From Desulfatibacillum alkenivorans DSM 16219 (GTDB lineage Bacteria > Desulfobacterota > Desulfobacteria > Desulfobacterales > Desulfatibacillaceae), in the NCBI RefSeq assembly GCF_900142135.1, contig NZ_FQZU01000021.1:37555-101554 (forward strand): a stretch of DNA of 64,000 bases, read 5' to 3'. This document shows, in pieces, positions 36,913 through 45,586 of this stretch (position 1 is the first letter of the stretch; each line of letters starts with the position of its first letter). The notes below the pieces were generated by a model, which was not told the DNA's origin, did no database searches, and worked only from the letters and a program-made list of their open reading frames with translations. The translations under genes and the position numbers were made by a program.

Positions 36913-36964
36913 AGCGTTTCTCCTTTATTTGGAAATGTGGGAGCGACCCACGACCCCTCGCCTT

Positions 36965-37030
36965 AATAACTAGCAAGTTAAGCAATATGACGCATTGTGT
37001 CAAGTAAAAAATTACTAACTACTAGTTATT
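36965..37030 (-). promoter_or_regulatory. promoter with flanking inverted repeats, 46-aa gene
   Basis: On the minus strand TTGACA (37002-36997), a 17-base spacer and TAACTT (36979-36974). The arms AATAACTAG (36965-36973) and CTAGTTATT (37022-37030) enclose the promoter. This arrangement suits repression or activation by a dimeric regulator. The regulator is not identified. Confidence 0.5.
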
Positions 37031-37174
37031 TAAAAGGAGAAATTACTAGGAAAACCTGGGTGGATGGTTGGCTTTTGTTAAACGGCTATCTATATTTCAA
37101 CGGATGGAAAATTTCATGCGCGTCATGAGACGCCATAAAAAGGCGCCATGCCGCATCAATCAATTAAGGGAGAA

Positions 37175-37963
37175 TTAGAAATGCCAGGAGAAAATCCCGC
37201 CGGAGCTCAAAACGTCCACGGCCCGCGCCGTGGCGATGGTGTCGGGATTAAAGATGTTCAAAAGCACCCACGTGAGCCCGGCGCCGCCCAGCATGGCCAG
37301 GTAGGTCTGCTCCACGAGCTGGCGCTGGGGCCCAGGGGGCCTGCCGGTGGTGAGGTTGGAGAGGCCCACCATCACCCGGGCGTCAAAGCCCAGGACCTCA
37401 GGCAGGAGACGCACGGTTTCCACCACCTCCACGGCCTGTCTGCCGCCGTCGTCCCACATCAGGGGAACGGCCAGGGGGTCGAAGACCACGCGGTCCCGGG
37501 AGATTCCCGCTTCATCCAGAATCCCCGTAAGCTCCACGGCCAGGGCCAGCCTGGAGTCCGCGTCCTTGGGCACGTGGCCGTCGGGCTTGAGCAAAAAGCA
37601 GATCAGGTCCGCGTCGTAGTTTTGCGCCAGAGGGAGGATTCCCTCCAGCTTTTCGGGCTGCATGGAGATGCCGTTGATAATGGGCCGGGGCCCTTTTGCG
37701 GCCCGGAGGCCGGCCTCCATGGCTTGGGCGTTCACGGTGTCCAGGCACACGGGCAGGTCGCAGGCTTCCTGGACCGCCTCCACCATGAACTGCATGATCT
37801 CCTCTCCCTGGCGGGAAAGGGGGCCGGTGTTGATGTCAATGGCCTGGGCGCCGGCTTCCCGGCATTGGGCGGCCAGTTGTTTGACAGGCTCCGGGTTTCT
37901 TTCCTTGACGGCCATTTCCACCCGGTATCTGGTAATTTGGATATTGTCTGCGATTACGAACAT
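37175..37963 (-). CDS. methyltetrahydrofolate:corrinoid methyltransferase, AcsE-like
   Basis: 262 aa, the same length as Moorella AcsE. The pterin-binding (DHPS-like) TIM barrel shows DINTGPL, CLDTVNAQAMEAGL, the GISMQPEKLE segment and VMVGLSNLTTGRP, in the family order. AcsE moves the methyl group from CH3-H4folate to the corrinoid iron-sulfur protein in the Wood-Ljungdahl pathway. No CO-dehydrogenase subunits lie nearby, so another methyl-acceptor is possible. It starts three bases after a small membrane protein gene. Confidence 0.88.
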   Translation of the reverse strand: MFVIADNIQITRYRVEMAVKERNPEPVKQLAAQCREAGAQAIDINTGPLSRQGEEIMQFMVEAVQEACDLPVCLDTVNAQAMEAGLRAAKGPRPIINGISMQPEKLEGILPLAQNYDADLICFLLKPDGHVPKDADSRLALAVELTGILDEAGISRDRVVFDPLAVPLMWDDGGRQAVEVVETVRLLPEVLGFDARVMVGLSNLTTGRPPGPQRQLVEQTYLAMLGGAGLTWVLLNIFNPDTIATARAVDVLSSGGIFSWHF

Positions 37964-37966
37964 GAT

Positions 37967-38224
37967 TTAAAGGACGGACCCCTTCCGGCTAGCCCGGCGT
38001 TGAACCAGACGAACGACTAAAGACAGCATCACGGAGGCGGCCAGGACCATGAGGACTCCCGGAACCCAGACGTCCCGGTGGAATTCCTGCGTTTCCCACC
38101 CGACCTTGACGCCCGCTGCCCCGAAAAGGAACACCAGAGCCATGAGCGCCAGACAAAACCCGCAAACGGGGCTGGAATCATACCAGGGGATGGGCTCCCC
38201 GGCAAAGGAATAGAGTTTTTCCAT
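37967..38224 (-). CDS. small two-helix membrane protein
   Basis: 85 aa with two predicted helices (CGFCLALMALVFLFGAAG and VWVPGVLMVLAASVMLSLVV). C-terminal residues are basic. It is not recognised as a known family. It lies between mucR and the methyltransferase gene with gaps of 17 and 3 bases, so it is probably co-transcribed with them. Confidence 0.75.
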   Translation of the reverse strand: MEKLYSFAGEPIPWYDSSPVCGFCLALMALVFLFGAAGVKVGWETQEFHRDVWVPGVLMVLAASVMLSLVVRLVQRRASRKGSVL

Positions 38225-38241
38225 ACCTGACTACCCGGCCG

Positions 38242-38766
38242 CTACTTCTTGGCCTTTCCCTTGGCGGCGACGGCTTTTTTGGGAGCGGCTTTTTTGCCCG
38301 CGCCCTTGCCTTGCCTGCGGGCTTCCTTGAGCACTTCGCCCAGGTTCCGCTCTTTGGCGCTTTGACGGCGCTTGGCGGAAAGGGATTGGGCGGACAATGG
38401 CTGGCGCGCCTTGAACCCGTATTTTTTCCGGTACTCTTTGGCGTCCATTTCGTGCTCTTTCAAATGCCCTTTGGTAAGCTGTTTGAACTCGGCGCCGCAC
38501 TCCAGGCAGATCACCTTGTTCTTCCTGATGGAGCGGATGGGCCGCTGCCGCAATTCCGCCAATTGATCCGAAACCCCCTCCTCGCCCAAAGCCGCCGGAA
38601 CCTGAGTCAGGGCCTCGGCGTCCTCTCCCCCTTCCGCCATCCGCAGTTGAACCAAGGTCTTAAACACGGATTTCAGAGCTTCACCCACTTCTTCGGAGGT
38701 CATACTGGTGCTGCCGACCTGCGCCGCCACAATCTCTGCCGCAATCTCTGTCAGCGTTTTCGCCAT
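38242..38766 (-). CDS. MucR/Ros-family transcription regulator
   Basis: 174 aa from ATG 38766 (MAKTLTEIAAEIV), after AAAGGAGAAACACG; an in-frame ATG at 38805 is too early. A zinc-finger-like core CLECGAEFKQLTKGHLKEH is followed by GFKARQPLS and KERNLGEVLKEARR, as in MucR. The C-terminal tail is Lys/Ala-rich and could bind DNA non-specifically. It heads the small cluster with the membrane protein and methyltransferase. Confidence 0.9.
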   Translation of the reverse strand: MAKTLTEIAAEIVAAQVGSTSMTSEEVGEALKSVFKTLVQLRMAEGGEDAEALTQVPAALGEEGVSDQLAELRQRPIRSIRKNKVICLECGAEFKQLTKGHLKEHEMDAKEYRKKYGFKARQPLSAQSLSAKRRQSAKERNLGEVLKEARRQGKGAGKKAAPKKAVAAKGKAKK

Positions 38767-38827
38767 CGTGTTTCTCCTTTGTAGGGATTGTTGAAAGATG
38801 TGCAAAAAGGGCTGGATTTAACTAAGT

Positions 38828-38855
38828 GTTACAACATACAGCATTTTCATGTCAA
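38828..38855 (-). promoter_or_regulatory. promoter of the mucR-like gene
   Basis: On the minus strand TTGACA (38855-38850), 16-base spacer, TGTAAC (38833-38828). It lies about 60 bases before the start codon. Confidence 0.5.
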
Positions 38856-38868
38856 CTGCATTTGTTGA

Positions 38869-38896
38869 TTGACAAAGTTCGGTTAAGAATTATATT
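38869..38896 (+). promoter_or_regulatory. promoter of ssrA
   Basis: TTGACA (38869-38874), 16-base spacer, TATATT (38891-38896). The mature tmRNA begins 88 bases further on, so a processed 5' leader of about 80 bases is implied. It is back to back with the mucR promoter. Confidence 0.65.
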
Positions 38897-38983
38897 TAGG
38901 TACGTCTGCGCAGTTTGTAAGCGTAGTTGCAATGTATTGGACGAGTTTTTTGATTCATTCAACCCCTCCATGCACGGCGCCGT

Positions 38984-39338
38984 GGGGGCGAAATGGTTTC
39001 GACGGGGATTAGGAAGCCGTGGCTGCATACCGAGCCCTCCGCCAACTCGTAAAAAGGGTGGAAACTAAACATAATCGCAGACGATTATAACTACGCTATG
39101 GCCGCTTAAGGCCATCGTCCTACCTGGCATCTCCCACATACCGGGATAGGGCGTCGACTAGTGGGATAGCATGGCTTGCCCGCCTGTTGCAATGTCATGT
39201 GAAACTTTAACAGGCTAGCCTGCCAGCCGCCCCGGCCTGAATGGGCTCTGCCAGGCGAAATACAATATTCGGGACAAGTATGTAGACGCCACCGCGGAAT
39301 ATTTCCGGACGCGGGTTCGACTCCCGCCGCCTCCACCA
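38984..39338 (+). ncRNA. ssrA: transfer-messenger RNA
   Basis: 355 nt. The 5' GGGGGCG pairs with CGCCTCC before the encoded CCA (end at 39338) to form the acceptor stem. GGTTCGACTCCCGCC gives the T arm. The tag frame starts with GCA at 39077 and ends with TAA at 39107-39109: ADDYNYAMAA. The AMAA-type end is typical of proteolysis tags. The antisense strand has an open frame containing EAAGVEPAS, which is a known spurious product of tmRNA and tRNA genes. Confidence 0.97.
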
Positions 39339-39373
39339 AATAATCGGGCATGAACAAAGGCCTGACAAAAAAT

Positions 39374-39404
39374 CCCAGGACCGTCAGCGGCCTGGGCTTT
39401 TTTG
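39374..39404. terminator. bidirectional terminator between ssrA and the FGGY kinase gene
   Basis: CCCAGG-A-CCG pairs with CGG-CCTGGG around TCAG. The plus strand continues CTTTTTTG; the minus strand continues ATTTTTTG. It serves ssrA and the minus-strand kinase. Confidence 0.85.
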
Positions 39405-39490
39405 TTTTGGTGCGCGATTGATATATTTTGGAATGCGCATCAGACTATGGATTTTTCAATCGCATTCATTCCATTATCCGCCGACAGCCA

Positions 39491-41071
39491 TCAAACATTT
39501 TTTTCCACGCTGTTCAGGCGTTTGCAGATGTTCTTGTGGGCCTTGTAAAGATCGGTGAAAGCCTTGAACAGGGTGTCGTAGGTCTTTCTGTTGGTCGGGT
39601 TGGGCGTGTAGGTTGCGCGATATTGAATCAGGCTGGGAATCCGGGACCATTCGATCTCCCCCAGGCCTACGGCCGCGATAAAGGCCGCGCCCCGGGCGTT
39701 GGCCGCCACAGGATCGCTCACCTGCCGGACGGTTCTGTCCAGAACGTCGGCGAAAATCTGGCACCACAGGTCGGAGCGGGCGCCTCCGCCCACGAAGTTC
39801 AGCGTATCCAGCCGCCTTCCCGCGAATTTCTCCACGTATTTCAGGCTCCATCGGACGTTCAGGGCCACGCCTTCCATGACGGCTCTCACCATGTCGGCGG
39901 AGGTGCTGGTGCGGGAGAGGTTAAACAGGCAGCCGCGGATGGTGGTGTCGTCCACGGGGGTGCGTTCGCCGTTCAGCCAGGGGGTGAAAATAAGATTGTT
40001 GGCGCCGGGCGGGGAGGTTTGGGCGATGCTGGTGAGCATTTCAAAGGGGTTTTCGTCCTCCTTGATTTCACCGATGCCCAGGACGTTTTGAACCAGCAGG
40101 CTCAGGCATCCTCCGGCCATGTCCTGTTCGTTGACGGAGGAGAATTTTCCGGGGATGGACGTGGGCAGGGAGGCTATGGAGTGGAAAATGTCCGTCTTCT
40201 TAAAAGGCACGATGCACTGGATCCACGAGGACGTGCCCACGTACAGATGAGCCTGATAATCCCCTACTGCGCCGGACCCCATGGCCGCGCATTGATGGTC
40301 CGGAGAGCCCTCCACCACCATGACTCCCTCGGGCAGGCCGATGGCTTCGGCCACCTCGGGCAATACAGGCCCTAAAACGTGGGTGGAAGCATACATGTCC
40401 GGCAGTTTTTCCTTGTCGATGCCCAGGGAGGCGATCAACTTGTCGTCATAACGGATGTTGTGGGGATCCCGGACGTCCGACACCCAGAACAGGGTCATGG
40501 AGTCGAAACTGGCGGCGAACTTGCCCGTCAGCTTGAGATTGAAAAAATCCTTGGAAGGCAGAATCTTGTAGGCCTTTTTATAAACCTGGGGAAACTCCTT
40601 TTGAAAAAGAAGCATGTGGGCGATGTCGTCCTTGCCGGACAAGGTGGGCCCTCCCGCGGTTTTGCGGACCCACTGCAAGGCTTTGGGCACGTGGTAGCCC
40701 AGGATGGAGGGAAATCCCTTCATAAACTCCCGGACGTACTTGCCGCCCCGGGAGTCCATCCAACTCAGGGCGTTCATGAGGTGCCGCCCGTCCCTGTCCA
40801 CCGCTACGGTGCTGGAAAAGGTGGAGGACACGCACATCCCCACGATGCTTTCCCGGGGCACGGAGCCCCGTTCGATCAAACGCCTGCAGGCGGAGATCAG
40901 TGCGTCCCACCACTCCTGGGGGTCTTGTTCAGCGCCTCCTTCAGGCAGAAAGAACATCTCCGTCTTCTGATAGGCGTAGTCCCGAACCTTTCCCTTCATG
41001 GAAACCAGACTGGCCTTCACTCCGGAGGTGCCATGGTCGATGGCCAGTATATGCTTGTCCGATATGCTCAT
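39491..41071 (-). CDS. FGGY-family carbohydrate kinase
   Basis: 526 aa. The N-terminal ATPase fold begins ILAIDHGTSGVKASLV and the C-terminal phosphate loop holds NFVGGGARSDLWCQIFADVL. FGGY kinases phosphorylate sugars such as xylulose or related polyols; the substrate cannot be fixed here. Its upstream neighbour, 45 bases away, is a saccharopine-dehydrogenase-like gene on the same strand. Confidence 0.85.
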   Translation of the reverse strand: MSISDKHILAIDHGTSGVKASLVSMKGKVRDYAYQKTEMFFLPEGGAEQDPQEWWDALISACRRLIERGSVPRESIVGMCVSSTFSSTVAVDRDGRHLMNALSWMDSRGGKYVREFMKGFPSILGYHVPKALQWVRKTAGGPTLSGKDDIAHMLLFQKEFPQVYKKAYKILPSKDFFNLKLTGKFAASFDSMTLFWVSDVRDPHNIRYDDKLIASLGIDKEKLPDMYASTHVLGPVLPEVAEAIGLPEGVMVVEGSPDHQCAAMGSGAVGDYQAHLYVGTSSWIQCIVPFKKTDIFHSIASLPTSIPGKFSSVNEQDMAGGCLSLLVQNVLGIGEIKEDENPFEMLTSIAQTSPPGANNLIFTPWLNGERTPVDDTTIRGCLFNLSRTSTSADMVRAVMEGVALNVRWSLKYVEKFAGRRLDTLNFVGGGARSDLWCQIFADVLDRTVRQVSDPVAANARGAAFIAAVGLGEIEWSRIPSLIQYRATYTPNPTNRKTYDTLFKAFTDLYKAHKNICKRLNSVEKNV

Positions 41072-41116
41072 TCCCTTTCCTAATCTCCGGCGTCAATCCT
41101 CCCTGTACACAAGAGG

Positions 41117-42343
41117 TTAAATGTCCAGGGTGGAAACCTTCCCCAAAGCATCCACATGCTGAACGATAACCCCGCTAAAAGAATCGGAATCCCCTTTTTT
41201 CTCATCCAGCTTCATGACCGGGCCCACAAGGTCCAGAAAATCCTGGGGGTTGATGCACCCTTCGGGCGGCAGCACCCCTTTTTCCGTAATCTTGCCCAGG
41301 ACCATAAGCATGGCGCCCACGGCCGCCGGAACGCCGGTGCCCTCCCCCAGGGCCTGGCTGCCGGAAGCCATGTGAAACCGGTACTCGCTGTATGCATCTT
41401 CCGTCCTGCCCTTGACGACCACGCTGCAGCATCCCCGCTGGGAGCCGAATCGGGTCTCCTTTAGAATCCTTTCCCGCTCCCGGATGATGTACGCCAGGGC
41501 GAAATCGTACGGAACGACGCTCTGGCCGTTCACGTCCAGGGATTCTTTGCCGGAAAGGCCCAAACGGCACATGTCCCGGGTCAGATTGTAATATTCCGAA
41601 GGCAGCACAGTCCCCTTGTTGGTCACCTGCCGAGTCTTGATGTACCGGGGCAATGTCACCTGTTCCGGGTGGGGATAAGGGTATAAAAGCACGTCCCCTC
41701 CCAAAACCGGAAAGTCAAATGTCTGGCGCAGGGCCACGCCGTCCTCTTCGAAATATTTGACGTATTTCAATTCCCCGTCCAAAAACATGGGAATGTCTAT
41801 GCTCATGCAATGAAAACGGTGGCCGATCACGCCCGGCCCCTCAAAAGGCTCTCCTCCGTGGGCGTGAAAAATATCGATGGACTCCACTTCATCCAGCAAT
41901 GCGTCGGCCGCAAACCTGGCCAAAAGATTGGTCGCCCCCGGCGAACTGCCCATGCCGATGCATGCAGACACCCCGGCGTCCTTGGCCTTTTGATCCCAAT
42001 CCAGAATATCCAGCGTTACGTCGACGTCATCGCACACGTCCACATAATTGATCCCCGACTCCAGAACCGCATCCAGAATGATCTTGACCGACTTGTAAAA
42101 AGGCCCCACGCAGTTGACCACCACGTCAGCCCCCTGAATGGCCGCTTTGATGCTTTCCGGATCCAAGGCGTCCGTCTGCACGAAACCGACTTTGTCCGAC
42201 TCCCATTCCCCAATGAGGCTTTCGGCCCGCTCCCTGTTCTGGTCGGCCAGAATCACTTGGGAAAAAAGATCCTGACCCGCCAAGGTCTTGGAAGCCACCG
42301 TGCCCACCGCACCACATCCACCGAGAACCACTGCTTTTGCCAT
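41117..42343 (-). CDS. saccharopine-dehydrogenase-like NAD(P)-binding protein
   Basis: 408 aa. The N-terminal Rossmann fold starts MAKAVVLGGCGAVGTVASKTL and the segment VVNCVGPFYKSVKIILDA is typical of the saccharopine dehydrogenase family. The middle contains GMGSSPGATNLLA. The substrate is unknown; family members include saccharopine reductase and homospermidine or trans-acting reductases. It is first in a pair with the FGGY kinase gene. Confidence 0.82.
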   Translation of the reverse strand: MAKAVVLGGCGAVGTVASKTLAGQDLFSQVILADQNRERAESLIGEWESDKVGFVQTDALDPESIKAAIQGADVVVNCVGPFYKSVKIILDAVLESGINYVDVCDDVDVTLDILDWDQKAKDAGVSACIGMGSSPGATNLLARFAADALLDEVESIDIFHAHGGEPFEGPGVIGHRFHCMSIDIPMFLDGELKYVKYFEEDGVALRQTFDFPVLGGDVLLYPYPHPEQVTLPRYIKTRQVTNKGTVLPSEYYNLTRDMCRLGLSGKESLDVNGQSVVPYDFALAYIIRERERILKETRFGSQRGCCSVVVKGRTEDAYSEYRFHMASGSQALGEGTGVPAAVGAMLMVLGKITEKGVLPPEGCINPQDFLDLVGPVMKLDEKKGDSDSFSGVIVQHVDALGKVSTLDI

Positions 42344-42726
42344 GACGCCCGCCCCTCCTTATGAGCTGAATTGTTTTAAATGAACTTTGTTAAAATCAGC
42401 TCTGTTTGTCAAGCAAAAACATACTTTAAAATTTTTTTTCTATTTTATAACATAATTAAGTGAAGCTGAATAGCAAAAATGCACTGCATACTGATTTTTC
42501 AGAGTCATTTTGAAGTAGCTTAACTTTTAAAACCGCTGGGCGCTCTCCCAAAAAAATTTTACATCCTGTATTGACTAAGAGGTCAAATGTAAAGTATGAA
42601 TATTCTTGCTTGCTATTCAGTATTTTGTCGCAAACCGGTTTAAGAGCCCCTGGCCTTGCAGGTTCTTCGCCGGCGCCGTCATATGTCAAGTTCACCGTCA
42701 CGCTTGCATCACGGGGGGATTTTTCC
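42344..42726. other. AT-rich divergent gap
   Basis: The 383 bases hold a TTGACA on the minus strand (42412-42407) with poor -10 candidates, runs of A and T, and no recognisable RNA. The sequence AACTTTGTTAAAA is also found near 28890 upstream of the receiver gene. No gene was seen. Confidence 0.35.
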
Positions 42727-43590
42727 ATGTTTGTTATGTTGGGAGAGCTTTTTAAGAAAAAATTTGCGGTGCGCATTAACTGGTGGAATTTTTATGTTCC
42801 GATTTTTCATAATTTGGTGAAGCTGCTGCACCAGGCGGAGAATCCGTACATCGGCTGGATGGTCAGGCGGGCTGCCCTGATCAACGACAAGAACAAGCAT
42901 TTCACCCAGGGAACGGTCATCCCCTTGGAAGCGGAGATGAACAAAAAGGGAAGCCAGGGCAGCACGGTCATGCCCATCCAGTTGGTGGAGAAGCTGATCC
43001 GGGAGGCGCCCGACCGGTACATCGTGCACAGATGCCTTTGCCGCGACGGCAATGACTGTCAGGACTTTCCCCATGATCACGCCTGCATTTTCTTGGGCCA
43101 GGGGTCCCATGTCACCTATGAAAACGGCATTTCCCGCAAGGCCTCGGTGGAGGAAGCCATCGAGCATCTGCACAAAGGCGTGGAGCTGGGATTAATCTGC
43201 CAGTGCCTGTGGATCGAGGCGGAGCAGTATTTTTGGGGCTTTCCCAAGGACAAGATGCAAAATTTCCTGGAAGTCTGTTTTTGCTGCCCTTGCTGCTGCC
43301 TGTCTTTGAATTCGTGCAAGAAGATCACCGAAACCTTCGGCGACAGGATTCAAAGCATCGGCTGGGAAGCGCAGGTCAGCGGCGAATGCATCGCCTGCGG
43401 AAAATGCGTGGAGGTCTGCCCCATGAACGCCATCGTCCTGGGCGAAGAAAAAGCGGAAATACAGGGCCGGTGCATCGGGTGCGGATTGTGCGCGAGCAAT
43501 TGCCCCACGGACGCCTTGGAACTCTACCAAAAAACCCCGTTGAAAGACGACATCAAGGACTATTTCTGGGGGTTCCGGCCCGACGTGTGA
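42727..43590 (+). CDS. Cys-dense [4Fe-4S] ferredoxin-type protein
   Basis: 287 aa from ATG 42727 (MFVMLGELFKKKF), after GGGGGGA; the upstream in-frame ATG at 42571 is rejected because the intervening sequence is non-coding in character. Two C-terminal ferredoxin motifs, CIACGKCVEVCP and CIGCGLCASNCP, follow a dense cluster CFCCPCCCLSLNSC and an earlier CLCRDGNDCQDF. It should bind several metal centres and pass electrons. Redox partners are not known. It is divergent from the saccharopine-type gene. Confidence 0.82.
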   Translation: MFVMLGELFKKKFAVRINWWNFYVPIFHNLVKLLHQAENPYIGWMVRRAALINDKNKHFTQGTVIPLEAEMNKKGSQGSTVMPIQLVEKLIREAPDRYIVHRCLCRDGNDCQDFPHDHACIFLGQGSHVTYENGISRKASVEEAIEHLHKGVELGLICQCLWIEAEQYFWGFPKDKMQNFLEVCFCCPCCCLSLNSCKKITETFGDRIQSIGWEAQVSGECIACGKCVEVCPMNAIVLGEEKAEIQGRCIGCGLCASNCPTDALELYQKTPLKDDIKDYFWGFRPDV

Positions 43591-43757
43591 CAAATTGCGT
43601 GAAAGAGTTTTCGCCTCACAATCAAGCGGCGGTCATCCTGTTTGCTCCATGTTCGATTTTGCAGGGACGCGATACTTTTCTCCGGCGTCATGCCTGCTAA
43701 AATTGATCGTTGTTTTGGGAGATAAGTTCATGTCCCGAAAATCTCACGGGTTGACGC

Positions 43758-45347
43758 CTATTTTTTGACCTGGGGCCAGTTGAGCACCGTGGAGGGCGCG
43801 GAGCTCTTGTACACCGCCCGGGCTTTTTTGCCGAACGGGACGCCCAGCTTTTTCATGCGATTCCTCAAGGTCATGGGGTGTATCCCCAGGATTTCAGCGG
43901 CCCCGCCCTTTCCTTCCACCCGGCCTTTGGCAAGGACCAGAGCTTTGCGCATGAGGTCGGCCATGGCCTGATCCATGGTGGGCAGGCTGAGGGATTCCAC
44001 GTTTTTGGTTTTGGGGCCGGGCTTGAGGCCCAGGTCGAATTCCTGAAAGACGGGTTTTTTGCCGCCGCTCAGGATCAAGGCCCGCTCCACGGCGTTTTCC
44101 AACTCGCGCACGTTGCCGGGCCAGGAGTAATCCATGAGCTTGTCCATGGCGCCGGGCGCCAGGGGCGGAATGGTTCCCAGCTTCATGTCCAGGCTCTTTA
44201 TACGGACAAAATGCTGGACCAGGGAGGGGATGTCGCCCTTGCGATCCCTCAAAGGCGGAATGACGATGGGGAACACCTTGAGCCGAAACAACAGATCCTG
44301 GCGAAAACGCCCCATGGAAACCAAGCCGTCCAGGTTCCGGTGGGTGGCTGCGATGACCCGGATGTCCACGTGGGTGGTTTCCGTGGCGCCCACGCGTTCG
44401 ATCTCCTTTTCCTGAAGCACCCGCAAAAGGCGCACCTGGGCCTCGGGGGAAAGCTCGGCCACTTCGTCCAGAAAAATCGTTCCCTCGTCGGCGCGCTCAA
44501 AGCGGCCGCGCTTCATGGACGAAGCGCCGGTAAAGGCGCCCTTTTCATGGCCGAAAAGTTCGGAGTCAATGAGGGTGTCCGGAATGGCGCCGCAATTGAC
44601 TTTGATGAGCGGGCCGTTTCGCCGGGGGGAGGCCCTGTGCACCGCTGACGCGATCAACTCCTTGCCCACGCCCGTTTCGCCCAACAAAAGCACGGGGCTC
44701 TCTAAAGGGGCGACCTGGCGCGCCATTTCCATAACGCCCCTTAGGCCGTAATCGGCGCCCACCACCTCGTTTTCGGAAAAGGCCTCCTCATTCTCCTGAA
44801 AATAGGGGTTGTCGTCGGTCAGCAGTTCTTTGAGCTTGTTTAACTCGCGCTGCCGCATGCTGTTGCTTAAAGCAACGGCGAACGGTTCGTTCAACAGGCG
44901 GAATAATTGTTCGTGCCTGGCCGTATAGGTTTTGCCCACTTCTCCGTGGAGAGTCAGGACCCCAATCAGCCGGCCTTCGATCACCAGGTCGAGAATCAGG
45001 GCGGACTGGACCGCGCCTCCAAAATACCGGCTCACCTCTTCGGCCACAGGATCGTCGCTGACCCGGTTGACCCTGCGCAGGCGCTGAGAGCGCTGGGCCT
45101 CCACCTGGCGGCGGGCCTTTTCGGACAGATGGGTCTTGACCGAAAGCCGGCCGTATTTTCCCGGGGTGGCGTGGGCCACGGTTTCAGCGATACCAGTAAC
45201 CGGGTTATATAAATGCAGGCTCATCTGGGAAGCGGGAATATGCTCCCTGACATAGAGCAGGGAGTGCCACAAGGCTTTTTCCACTTCCAGGCTGGAGCAA
45301 ATTCTCAGGACGGTATTTTTAAAAAATTCATTGGGATCCGGATTCAT
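43758..45347 (-). CDS. sigma-54-dependent transcription activator (GAF, AAA+, Fis HTH)
   Basis: 529 aa. A GAF sensor lies at about 15-165. The AAA+ domain has Walker A GETGVGKE (223-230), the sigma-54 contact loop GAFTGA (270-275) and FLDEVAELSPEAQVRLLRVL. The Fis-type helix-turn-helix is near the C-terminus (AEILGIHPMTLRNRMKKLG). It is divergent from a thioesterase gene whose upstream region has a -24/-12 promoter and an inverted repeat, so it is probably the activator of that cassette. The GAF ligand may be an acyl compound, but this is inference. Confidence 0.95.
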   Translation of the reverse strand: MNPDPNEFFKNTVLRICSSLEVEKALWHSLLYVREHIPASQMSLHLYNPVTGIAETVAHATPGKYGRLSVKTHLSEKARRQVEAQRSQRLRRVNRVSDDPVAEEVSRYFGGAVQSALILDLVIEGRLIGVLTLHGEVGKTYTARHEQLFRLLNEPFAVALSNSMRQRELNKLKELLTDDNPYFQENEEAFSENEVVGADYGLRGVMEMARQVAPLESPVLLLGETGVGKELIASAVHRASPRRNGPLIKVNCGAIPDTLIDSELFGHEKGAFTGASSMKRGRFERADEGTIFLDEVAELSPEAQVRLLRVLQEKEIERVGATETTHVDIRVIAATHRNLDGLVSMGRFRQDLLFRLKVFPIVIPPLRDRKGDIPSLVQHFVRIKSLDMKLGTIPPLAPGAMDKLMDYSWPGNVRELENAVERALILSGGKKPVFQEFDLGLKPGPKTKNVESLSLPTMDQAMADLMRKALVLAKGRVEGKGGAAEILGIHPMTLRNRMKKLGVPFGKKARAVYKSSAPSTVLNWPQVKK

Positions 45348-45387
45348 AGGCCCTCCAAATATACCTTATTTGATAGGAAGGCTTATT

Positions 45388-45429
45388 TTCTACCACATAT
45401 GTGGGCGTTTTTCAACGAATGTGGTAGAA
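45388..45429. promoter_or_regulatory. upstream activator binding site
   Basis: TTCTACCACA (45388-45397) and TGTGGTAGAA (45420-45429) are a perfect 10-base inverted repeat, and CCACATATGTGG (45393-45404) is an extra palindrome inside it. It lies 83-124 bases upstream of a -24 element, the usual distance for an enhancer-binding-protein site. The binding protein is probably the divergent activator. Confidence 0.7.
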
Positions 45430-45511
45430 TTTCTTCCAAATCCGTTCTAAATAAAGCAGGCTTAAAACATAAGCCGCCAAAAATACAAGATATGTGATCC
45501 CCGTCTCATCT

Positions 45512-45527
45512 TGGCATGAGCTTTGCC
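45512..45527 (+). promoter_or_regulatory. sigma-54 promoter of the thioesterase/ligase cassette
   Basis: TGGCATG (45512-45518), four bases, TTGCC (45523-45527). The GG and GC doublets are 12 bases apart, as in the -24/-12 consensus. Transcription should start near 45538, about 50 bases before the thioesterase start. Confidence 0.85.
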
Positions 45528-45586
45528 TTATCAGGTTTTGGAGATGCAAGGCCTTGCTCCAACCAGCAGTCACTTAAGGAGAAAAA

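Noticed and set aside
39106..39357. Minus-strand open frame containing EAAGVEPAS over the tmRNA
   Set aside because: This is a well-known false protein arising from tmRNA and tRNA antisense; the plus strand holds ssrA.
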